This document shows positions 57,988 to 64,000 of a stretch of DNA of 64,000 nucleotides, in pieces. Made by a program: the position numbers and the translations under genes. Position 1 is the first letter of the stretch. Each line of letters begins with the position of its first letter. The notes under the pieces were generated by a model that saw nothing but the letters and a program-made list of their open reading frames with translations, ran no database searches and was not told the origin of the DNA. Source of the stretch: Nocardia sp. XZ_19_385 (GTDB taxonomy: Bacteria > Actinomycetota > Actinomycetes > Mycobacteriales > Mycobacteriaceae); assembly GCF_015355755.1 (NCBI RefSeq), contig NZ_JACVEE010000006.1, positions 231,761 to 295,760 on the forward strand, written 5' to 3'.

Positions 57988-58869
57988 CTATCGGATTTCG
58001 GACGCGCGCACCGTCACCGCTCGGCCGGGGTGGCGCCGCAGGCGCTCGGCCAGGTCGCCGTCCGGCTCGAAGTCGACAGGCGGGTGGTTCAGGGCGTCCA
58101 GGGAATCCGCGACGAAAGTGGGGATCAGTTCGTCGGGAGCATCGCGTAGTTCGGCGAGGGTGCTCACGCCGGTCAGGACGAGCAGCGAATCCAGGCCGAC
58201 GGTATTGGCGCCTTCGATGTCGGTGTCCAGGCGGTCGCCGACGACGAGTGCGCTGCGGGTGCCGGCCCGGTGCAGCGCGTCTTCCATGAGCGGGGCGAAC
58301 GGTTTGCCCGCGACGATCGGCTCCCGGCCGGATGCGGTGCGCAGGGCGGCCACCATCGAGCCGTTGCCCGGGGCGAGACCGCGCTCGTTCGGCAGCGTCT
58401 TATCGGTGTTGGCCGCGATCCACAGCGCATCGGCGCTGAGCGCGTAGGCGGCCTCGGCCAGGTCCGGCCAGCCCGTCTGCGGTGAATGTCCTTGCACCAC
58501 AGCGGCCGGCGCGTTGCCGTTGAAGCGGCGGATCGGTTGCAGGCCCACCGCGTTGACCTCGGCGGCGAGATCGTCGGAGCCCACCACCAGCACGGTCGCG
58601 CCGGGTTCGAGCTGCTCGGCCAGCAGGCGGGCGGCCGCCTGCGCGCTGGTCACCACGTCCTCGGTGGTGGCGGGGAAGCCGAGCTCCGCCAGATGCTCGG
58701 CCACCGTTTCCGGCGCCCGGCTGGCGTTGTTCGTGACATAGACGAGGCGCTGCTCCCGCGCCGCGTCGGCCAGCGCCTCCGGCGCACCATCGATCACCAC
58801 TGGACCCCGGTACAGCGTGCCGTCCAGGTCCAGCAGTAAGGCCTCATAGCGATCTCGTAGTCGCGCCAC
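57988..58869 (-). CDS. HAD-family phosphatase (Rv1692-like, NagD group)
   Basis: A 293-residue HAD phosphatase with motif I LLLDLDGTLYRG (nucleophile Asp), VYVTNNASRAPETVAEHL typical of the NagD subfamily, lysine in VAGKPFAPLM, and motif IV VVGDRLDTDIEGANTVG. M. tuberculosis Rv1692 was reported to dephosphorylate glycerol 3-phosphate in lipid recycling, and position and sequence agree. The GTG at 58869 lacks a ribosome binding site. Downstream genes follow after 48 bases. Confidence 0.9.
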   Translation of the reverse strand: MARLRDRYEALLLDLDGTLYRGPVVIDGAPEALADAAREQRLVYVTNNASRAPETVAEHLAELGFPATTEDVVTSAQAAARLLAEQLEPGATVLVVGSDDLAAEVNAVGLQPIRRFNGNAPAAVVQGHSPQTGWPDLAEAAYALSADALWIAANTDKTLPNERGLAPGNGSMVAALRTASGREPIVAGKPFAPLMEDALHRAGTRSALVVGDRLDTDIEGANTVGLDSLLVLTGVSTLAELRDAPDELIPTFVADSLDALNHPPVDFEPDGDLAERLRRHPGRAVTVRASEIR

Positions 58870-58928
58870 GGCACAAAACCCTACGCCAGCCCGCCGACAA
58901 GATTTCACGGCACGGGCTGTATTGCCTT

Positions 58929-59909
58929 TCAGTCCTTGTACTTCGGGCTGGGTGGCCCGGGCGACGGACCGAGCCGGCTCAGATGCTTCTGATACAGCGC
59001 TTGCCAGGTGCCGTCGGCCCGCATCCGGTCCAGGCTCGCGTTCACGAAGCGGACCAGATCGGTCTTGCCGTCCGGGATTCCGATGGCATAGGAGTCGAAC
59101 GCCATCGGCGGGCCGACCACCGCCAGATTGTTGTCCTGCAGCGCCAGGCCGTGCAGGATCGGCGCGTCGGTGCTGATCGCGTCGGCGGCTCCCTGCTGCA
59201 GCGCGACCAAGCAGTCGGTCCAGGTCTGCATACCGATCACCGTCGGCCGGTTCTGCAGCGCGAACAGCGGCTCGAGCGATGTCGTGCCGGTGACACTGCA
59301 CACCCGCTTCCCTGCGAGGTCCGCGCCGGACCGAATTCCGGAACTCGCGACGACCAGAATCTTCTGCTCGGACACGTAGTACACCGCGGAGAAGTCGATC
59401 TCTTTGTCCCGCTCACAGGTCGTGGAGAAGGAGTTCACCACCAGATCCACCCGCCCGCTCCGCAGCGCCGGAATCCGCTCCGCCGAACTCAACGGCACCA
59501 GATCGATCTTCGAATCATCGCCGAACAGATCGCGCGCGAGCTCCCTGGCGATATCGATATCGAACCCTTCGAGTGCCCCGGTGCGCGGATTCCGGAACCC
59601 GAACAGATACCCGTCCTGCGCCACCCCGACCCGCACCCGCCCATTGGCCACGATCTGCGCCATCGAACTCCCCGCAGGCATCGCCGCACGCGGCGGCAAC
59701 CCACCGGGCCGCAAACTCGCTGTCGCATCACAGGATTGATCCCCGCGCTGGTTCGGCGCACTCGTGATCTCCGCGGCCTTCGGCGGCATCGGCTGCACCG
59801 GACCGATCGTCACCCCCGTGCTCGCCGGCGGCCCCGAATCACACCCCGCCATCAGCACCGACGCAGCAACCAACAAAGCCACCCCGAACGACCGCATCCG
59901 CTTGACCAT
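58929..59909 (-). CDS. GlnH-like amino-acid-binding lipoprotein
   Basis: A 326-residue substrate-binding protein. Residues 1-23 are a lipoprotein signal with lipobox LMAGC (Cys23). The periplasmic-binding fold shows VRVGVAQDGYLFGFRNPRTG, FDIDIARELARDLFG and VDLVVNSFSTTCERDKEIDF. It resembles the Glu/Asp/Asn sensor GlnH of actinobacteria. No permease, ATPase, GlnX or PknG lies next to it. GAGGGG eight bases before the ATG fixes the start. About 250 bases with no recognised gene follow before the Rpn locus. Confidence 0.88.
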   Translation of the reverse strand: MVKRMRSFGVALLVAASVLMAGCDSGPPASTGVTIGPVQPMPPKAAEITSAPNQRGDQSCDATASLRPGGLPPRAAMPAGSSMAQIVANGRVRVGVAQDGYLFGFRNPRTGALEGFDIDIARELARDLFGDDSKIDLVPLSSAERIPALRSGRVDLVVNSFSTTCERDKEIDFSAVYYVSEQKILVVASSGIRSGADLAGKRVCSVTGTTSLEPLFALQNRPTVIGMQTWTDCLVALQQGAADAISTDAPILHGLALQDNNLAVVGPPMAFDSYAIGIPDGKTDLVRFVNASLDRMRADGTWQALYQKHLSRLGPSPGPPSPKYKD

Positions 59910-60158
59910 GAGACAACCCCTCGCCTGCGATTCTACGACCGATTCACCCCAGCTTGGCCACGAATTCACCAGCGCGCAACCGGAATTCGAACCCCCACCC
60001 CGAAACCCCCACTCTCCCAGCACCGTTCTCATACACCCGCCCAGCTCGCCAGCGAGTTGCCCGACACCAGCCAGGCGTGTCCATGGACCCGCCGTCCCTG
60101 ACCGGACGAGATCGCCCAACCCGAACAAACTTTCGCATCCAGGACTACTTTGACCACT

Positions 60159-61028
60159 ATGGTCAGTCCTCAACACGAGGCAATGCACCGCCTCTTCCAA
60201 CACGACCCCGGCACCTTCGCCCGCGCCTTCCGCACCCTTGGCCTACCGTTCCCAGATCCCCACGAAGTCGTCTTGCTATCAACAGATCTGACCGAACCCG
60301 CCCCCATCGAACGCCGCGCTGACACCGTCCTGCGAATCGGTTCCAGCCATGGCCCATTCCTCCTGCTCGTCGAAGCTCAACGAAGAGAGGACAAAGACAA
60401 ACCAGCAGCCTGGGCCTACTACCTCGCCTATCTGCACTCGAAATACGATCTGCCGATCGTGCTACTGGTCGTCTGCCAGGACCAGCCAACAGCCATGTGG
60501 GCTGAGGGGCCACTACACATCGGCATGCCGCTATGGCCCAGCCTGGCCGTCCGCCCACTCGTCCTCGGCCCCCACAACGTCCCTCGCATAACTGATCTCG
60601 CGACCGCCGCATCCGATATCCCCCTCACCGCACTGTCAGCAATCACCCACGCCAAAGAGCCCGATGTCGGTGAGATACTGAAGACGTTCGCCGCTGCCCT
60701 CCGGGATATCGGCGAGGTCGCCGAACACAACATCTTCGCCGAACTGACCGAGCTAGCTCTAGGCCGCAACTCAAAAGCCACTCAGCTTTGGAGGAAACTG
60801 ATGTCGATCGACCTGTCGTTCTTCCGCTCCGAAACCTCGAATCTCCTGCGTGAACAAGGCCGCGTGGAGTCACGGGCCGAAGATGTCCTGCTCGTACTGG
60901 ATGAACGCGGGATCGAGGTACTGGACGAGCTCCGTACCGAAATTTCGACCTGCACTGATGTCCAAAAGTTGAAAACCTGGCTACGACGAGCGGTCACAGC
61001 GTCCAGCGCCGACGACCTCTTCACGTAA
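60159..61028 (+). CDS. Rpn-family PD-(D/E)XK nuclease (candidate toxin)
   Basis: A 289-residue protein of the Rpn/YhgA-like nuclease group. The active-site pattern is in RRADTVLRIG (Asp55) and LLLVEAQRRED (Glu72 and Gln74, E-x-Q in place of E-x-K, as in Rpn proteins). Residues 215-289 form a separate C-terminal domain (SIDLSFFRSETSNLLREQG) that is repeated twice in the downstream genes. The ATG at 60159 lies seven bases after TACTTT (60146-60151), suggesting a leaderless mRNA. Rpn proteins are DNA-cleaving, toxic and can protect from phage in E. coli. A start inside this gene is described separately. Confidence 0.83.
   Translation: MVSPQHEAMHRLFQHDPGTFARAFRTLGLPFPDPHEVVLLSTDLTEPAPIERRADTVLRIGSSHGPFLLLVEAQRREDKDKPAAWAYYLAYLHSKYDLPIVLLVVCQDQPTAMWAEGPLHIGMPLWPSLAVRPLVLGPHNVPRITDLATAASDIPLTALSAITHAKEPDVGEILKTFAAALRDIGEVAEHNIFAELTELALGRNSKATQLWRKLMSIDLSFFRSETSNLLREQGRVESRAEDVLLVLDERGIEVLDELRTEISTCTDVQKLKTWLRRAVTASSADDLFT
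60801..61028 (+). CDS. Intragenic small ORF: C-terminal domain of the Rpn protein (candidate antitoxin)
   Basis: The in-frame ATG at residue 215 of the nuclease is preceded by GGAGG (60790-60794) with a six-base spacer, a stronger initiation site than that of the full gene. Translation from here would give a 75-residue protein, MSIDLSFFRSETSNLLREQG onward, with the same extent as the two stand-alone genes downstream. In E. coli, small proteins made from internal starts in rpn genes block the nuclease. The match of domain boundary, strong Shine-Dalgarno and paralogues makes the same role likely, but it is inferred. Confidence 0.7.
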   Translation: MSIDLSFFRSETSNLLREQGRVESRAEDVLLVLDERGIEVLDELRTEISTCTDVQKLKTWLRRAVTASSADDLFT

Positions 61029-61036
61029 GGTCGCCA

Positions 61037-61273
61037 ATGGCTATCGACCTGTCGTTCTTCCGTTCCGATGTCTCGGATCTCCTGCGTGAGCAAGGTGCGG
61101 TGCAGGAAGTTGCCAAAGACATCCTCCTCATCCTCGATCGGCGTGGCGTCGAGATTCCGGAGGATCAGCTGACTCGAGTCAGGGCCTGCACCGACCTCGA
61201 GGAGCTGAGGATGTGGTTGCTGCGAGCGGCCACTGCGAACTGCGTCGAGGACCTCTTCGTCGAGGGGGCCTGA
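61037..61273 (+). CDS. Stand-alone Rpn C-terminal-domain protein, copy 1
   Basis: A 78-residue protein starting MAIDLSFFRSDVSDLLREQG and containing TRVRACTDLEELRMWLLRAA, homologous over its whole length to the last 75 residues of the nuclease just upstream. AAGG overlapping the nuclease stop codon serves as ribosome binding site. It has no nuclease part and is probably helical. Likely an extra antitoxin or inhibitor of the upstream nuclease, or of a related one. Confidence 0.8.
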   Translation: MAIDLSFFRSDVSDLLREQGAVQEVAKDILLILDRRGVEIPEDQLTRVRACTDLEELRMWLLRAATANCVEDLFVEGA

Positions 61274-61513
61274 ATGGCTATCGACCTGTCGTTCTTCCGC
61301 TCCGAAACCTCGAATCTCCTGCGTGAACAAGGTGCTGTGCGGGAGGTTGCCAAAGACATCCTGCTCGTCCTCGAAAGCCGTGGCGTCGAGATTCCGGATG
61401 ATGTGCCCACTCGAGTCAGGGCCTGCACCGACCTCGAGGAACTGAGGGTCTGGCTACGGAAGGCGGCCACCGCGAACTGCGTCGACGACGTCTTCGTCAG
61501 TGACGGCTGCTAG
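61274..61513 (+). CDS. Stand-alone Rpn C-terminal-domain protein, copy 2
   Basis: A 79-residue protein starting MAIDLSFFRSETSNLLREQG; the ATG directly follows the stop of copy 1 (TGAATG) and GAGGGGG lies six bases upstream, so translation is coupled. The first 53 bases after the start codons are identical to the matching part of the nuclease gene, whereas the remainder is closer to copy 1, a mosaic that points to gene conversion. Probably an antitoxin-like paralogue. A strong hairpin follows. Confidence 0.8.
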   Translation: MAIDLSFFRSETSNLLREQGAVREVAKDILLVLESRGVEIPDDVPTRVRACTDLEELRVWLRKAATANCVDDVFVSDGC

Positions 61514-61539
61514 CGGCAGTTTGATCTTGTCCATAACGC

Positions 61540-61575
61540 AAACGGCCTGCTCGTTGATTTACGAGCAGGCCGTTT
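61540..61575. terminator. Bidirectional terminator
   Basis: AAACGGCCTGCTCGT and ACGAGCAGGCCGTTT form a perfect 15-base stem around a six-base loop (TGATTT). It lies between the convergent Rpn operon and the Rv1691-like gene, with A- and T-rich stem ends that suit termination in either direction. Confidence 0.85.
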
Positions 61576-61588
61576 GGTCAGTTCTGGA

Positions 61589-63718
61589 TTACAGGTCGCC
61601 GGTGAGTTCTTGGGCGCGTTCTTCGGCGTCGGTTTCGTCGTCGAGGTCGGCGGAGGCGGCGTTGAGGAACCAGGTGAGGCCCTCTTCGGTGCGGCCGGCG
61701 GCGACGAGGGCGTCGGCGTAGGCGTAGAAGAGGCGGGCGTAGGAGGAGCCGGTTTTGGCGGGGTCCAGGTCGGAGGTTTGCAAGGTCACTACGGCCTGGT
61801 CGTATTCGCCGAGGTCCATGCGGGCGCCGGCGACGACGATGCGGAGTTCGATGGCTTCTTCGCCGGTGAGCTCGCGGGCTTCGTCGCTGCGGCCGAGTTC
61901 GATGGCGCGTTCGGGGCGGCCGAGGCCACGTTCGCAGTCGGCCATGACGGCCAGCAGGCCCGAGCCGCCGGACATGCGGCGGGCGGTGCGGAGCTCGGAG
62001 AGGGCTTCGGCCCACTCGCCGGCGTGGTAGGCGGTGACGCCGGCGGTTTCGCGAACCACGGCGACGCGGCCGGCGCGCTGGCGGGCGGCACGGGCGTGAG
62101 CCAGGGCGAGACCCGGGTCGTCGTCGATGAGGCGGGCGGCCATCACCAGGTGGCGGGCCACGGTCTCGGCGTTGCTCTTGTCCAAGGTCAGCAGGTCGCG
62201 GCGGACAGCCATATCGAGATCGGAGGGCTGGACGTCGTCCGGCAGATCCGGTTCCTCGGGGCGAGGCGGGCGGCGGTCCATGTTCCGGTCACCGGTGCGG
62301 CTACCTTCGCCGCCACGGCGGCGGTCATCGCCGAAACTGTTGCGGTCGCCCGAATCGCGGCGCTCGTCGCGGTCGCCGCCGCGCCTGAAACCACCACGGT
62401 CATCGGAGGTGCCACCACGGTTGAATCCGCCACGATCGGCCGAGTCATTATTGCGCTTGAAACCGCCGCGGTCCCCGGACTCGCTGCGCTTGAAGCCGCC
62501 ACGATCGCCGGAATCGCTGTCGCGCTTAAAGCCGCCGCGGTCACCGGAGTCACTACTCCGCTTGAAACCGCCCCGGTCATCACCACCACGGTTCGAACCG
62601 CCACGGTCACCGGAATCGTTGCCGCGGTTGAAACCACCACGATCGGACGAACCGCTGTCGCGCTTGAAACCGCCGCGATCATCGCCACCACGGCTGGAAC
62701 TGCCACGGTCGCTGGAACCGCCGCCGCGGTTGAAGCCGCCGCGATCACCCGAGTCGTTGCTGCGCTTGAAACCGCCGCGGTCATCGCCACCACGGTTGTA
62801 GCCACCGCTGCCGCCGGAATCGTTGTTCCGCTTGAAACCACCGCGATCGCCGGAGGTGTCATCACGTTTGAAGCCGCCGCGATCGGAGGAGCCGCTGTTG
62901 CGGTTGAAACCACCCCGATCGTCACTGCCACGGCTGGAACCACCTCGGTCACCGGAACCGCTGCGGTTGAAACCACCACGATCGCTAGAACCGCTGTCAC
63001 GCTTGAAACCGCCGCGATCATCACTACCACGGCTGGAACCGCCACGGTCATCGCCGCCACGGTTGGAACTGCCACGGTTGGAACTGCCACGGTCGCTGGA
63101 GCCGCCGCTGCGGTTGAAACCGCCACGGTCGCCGGAACCGCTGTCACGTTTGAAGCCGCCACGGTCGTCGCCGCCACGGTTATAGCCACCGCGGTCACCG
63201 GAATCGTTGTTGCGGTTGAAACCGCCCCGATCGTCACTGCGGTTGGACCCGCCGCGATCGGAGGAATCGCTGCTGCGCTTGAAGCCGCGGTCATCGCCGC
63301 CGCGGCTGGAAGGCCCGCGATCAGCAGAGTCGTTGTTGCGCTTGAAACCACCGCGGTCATCGCCGCCACGGTTGTAACCGCCGCGGTCGCTGGAACCGCT
63401 GTCGCGCTTGAAACCGGCGCGGTCATCGCTCCCACGGCTGGAACCGCCGCGGTCGCTGGAGCCGCTGCTGCGGTTGAAGCCGCCACGATCGGAGGAATCG
63501 TTGTTGCGTCTGGCGCCGCCGCGGTCATCGCCACCACGGTTGTAGCCGCCACGGTCGCTGGAACCGCCGCGCTGGCCGCCGGCGGAATCGCCGCGGCTGG
63601 AGCTGCTGGGGCGATAGTCGCGCTTTTCGCCGGAACCGCCGCTCGAGCCACCGTGGGAGGGGCGATCGGATCCCTCGCCGCGTCGGAAGGACTTCCGACC
63701 GTCGTTCTGCTCCGACAC
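61589..63718 (-). CDS. Rv1691-like helical-repeat protein with giant RG-rich disordered N-terminus
   Basis: A 709-residue protein in two parts. Residues 490-709 form a conserved helical, TPR-like domain (ARHLVMAARLIDDDPGLALA, GVTAYHAGEWAEALSELRTA and YARLFYAYADALVAAGRTEE), matching Rv1691. Residues 45-460 are almost only Gly, Arg, Ser, Asp and Asn with Phe, Tyr or Lys, in repeated units such as SDRGGFNR and DDRGGFKR; I count 29 DRGG units plus variants. Such RGG-like regions bind RNA and drive phase separation. The GTG start follows AGGG. The next gene upstream is the 5S rRNA of an rRNA operon. Confidence 0.82.
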   Translation of the reverse strand: MSEQNDGRKSFRRGEGSDRPSHGGSSGGSGEKRDYRPSSSSRGDSAGGQRGGSSDRGGYNRGGDDRGGARRNNDSSDRGGFNRSSGSSDRGGSSRGSDDRAGFKRDSGSSDRGGYNRGGDDRGGFKRNNDSADRGPSSRGGDDRGFKRSSDSSDRGGSNRSDDRGGFNRNNDSGDRGGYNRGGDDRGGFKRDSGSGDRGGFNRSGGSSDRGSSNRGSSNRGGDDRGGSSRGSDDRGGFKRDSGSSDRGGFNRSGSGDRGGSSRGSDDRGGFNRNSGSSDRGGFKRDDTSGDRGGFKRNNDSGGSGGYNRGGDDRGGFKRSNDSGDRGGFNRGGGSSDRGSSSRGGDDRGGFKRDSGSSDRGGFNRGNDSGDRGGSNRGGDDRGGFKRSSDSGDRGGFKRDSDSGDRGGFKRSESGDRGGFKRNNDSADRGGFNRGGTSDDRGGFRRGGDRDERRDSGDRNSFGDDRRRGGEGSRTGDRNMDRRPPRPEEPDLPDDVQPSDLDMAVRRDLLTLDKSNAETVARHLVMAARLIDDDPGLALAHARAARQRAGRVAVVRETAGVTAYHAGEWAEALSELRTARRMSGGSGLLAVMADCERGLGRPERAIELGRSDEARELTGEEAIELRIVVAGARMDLGEYDQAVVTLQTSDLDPAKTGSSYARLFYAYADALVAAGRTEEGLTWFLNAASADLDDETDAEERAQELTGDL
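62330..63600. repeat. Long degenerate tandem-repeat region coding DRGGF units
   Basis: About 1.2 kb of degenerate repeats, mostly of 24-51 bases built from a core that codes DRGGFNR or DRGGFKR. Every unit keeps the reading frame. Because the units are so similar, this region is prone to length change and to assembly errors. On the plus strand the same DNA is open over its length, giving a false long valine/alanine-rich frame. Confidence 0.85.
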
Positions 63719-63834
63719 GGTGATCCCTTTCTAGGTTCCAGGAAATTTGCTCTTCAGGGCCCCTAGCATTCAAGCACGTACCGACCCAGGGGCAGAGATG
63801 CGGCAACATAATGGGACCAAAAGGTGCCCAAACG

Positions 63835-63869
63835 ACGATAGGGGACCCAGAGTCTGGGTCCCCTATCGT
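63835..63869 (-). terminator. Intrinsic terminator of the rRNA operon
   Basis: ACGATAGGGGACCCAG pairs perfectly with CTGGGTCCCCTATCGT (16-base stem, three-base loop) a few bases after the 5S rRNA 3' end in the minus-strand direction. This is the expected place and shape of an rrn terminator. Confidence 0.9.
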
Positions 63870-63878
63870 GAAGGATGT

Positions 63879-63995
63879 TCCGGCGGTGTCCTACTCTCCC
63901 ACACCCTGTCGAGTGCAGTACCATCGGCGCAGGTGGCCTTAGCTTCCGGGTTCGGAATGGGACCGGGCGTTTCCCCACCGCTATAGCCGCCGTAA
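63879..63995 (-). rRNA. rrf: 5S ribosomal RNA
   Basis: The minus strand reads TTACGGCGGCTATAGCGG at the 5' end, then CCCGGTCCCATTCCGAACC (loop B/C region) and GGGAGAGTAGGACACCGCC at the 3' end, which pairs with the 5' end. This is the standard actinobacterial 5S rRNA of about 117 bases. The 23S and 16S genes should lie just outside the right edge. The 5' and 3' ends are accurate to a few bases. Confidence 0.95.
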
Positions 63996-64000
63996 CTCTA

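Noticed and set aside
59910..60158. Gene in the gap between the GlnH-like gene and the Rpn nuclease
   Set aside because: Short open frames here have no start signals or known motifs; the gap more likely holds two divergent promoters.
61574..63766. 730-codon plus-strand frame rich in Ala, Thr and Val
   Set aside because: It is the antisense of the DRGGF repeat region and has no independent start signal or domain.

Overview
The window is high-GC actinobacterial DNA, most likely from Nocardia or a near relative in the Mycobacteriales. Three things point there. The block from about 35.5 to 63.7 kb follows the gene order of Mycobacterium tuberculosis Rv1691-Rv1713. There is a Nocardia-type carboxylic acid reductase and an F420-dependent (DDN-type) nitroreductase-family protein. 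GTG and TTG starts, four-base overlaps and apparently leaderless promoters are common.

Layout. 0-2 kb: the 5' end of a large biotin-dependent carboxylase downstream of an acyl-CoA dehydrogenase. 2-28 kb: an accessory region of small divergent regulator/enzyme units (TetR, MerR, AraC, PucR) beside alpha/beta hydrolases, serine beta-lactamase-fold enzymes, a GH3 glycosidase, a metallo-beta-lactamase-fold protein, an MFS exporter and a secreted cyclophilin. Several units have a clear dyad operator between the divergent genes. Two genes here look damaged: an acyl-CoA ligase with an internal deletion and an ATP-grasp gene with a frameshift. 28-35.5 kb: a LysE exporter, CinA-C domain, Rho_N-like protein, carboxylic acid reductase, DUF3703 and an AraC regulator. 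35.5-47.9 kb: the housekeeping block der-cmk-rluB-scpB-scpA-parA-xerD-nudix-pyrG-mctB-steA, all on the minus strand. 48-54 kb: an inserted conservon (histidine-kinase-like, roadblock, DUF742, GTPase, two P450s) plus a START/SRPBCC gene. 54.1-58.9 kb: recN-nadK-tlyA-small ORF-HAD phosphatase, which resumes the conserved order. 58.9-61.5 kb: a GlnH-like lipoprotein and an Rpn nuclease locus. 61.6-63.7 kb: an Rv1691-like protein with a giant Arg/Gly/Ser repeat extension. The right edge holds the 5S rRNA and terminator of a ribosomal RNA operon.

The most interesting system is the Rpn locus at 60159-61513. A PD-(D/E)XK nuclease has an in-frame internal start with a strong ribosome binding site just before its C-terminal domain, and two complete stand-alone copies of that domain follow in tandem. 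This looks like a toxin with an intragenic antitoxin and two extra antitoxin paralogues. A second theme is in-frame tandem repeats grown inside or beside conserved domains in five minus-strand genes: the reductase linker, AraC linker, RluB and ScpB N-termini, and the Rv1691-like N-terminus.

No gene-free stretch exceeds 300 bases. By eye I found no tRNA, CRISPR array, insertion sequence or prophage. All product names rest on reading motifs and on remembered gene families; no search was run.
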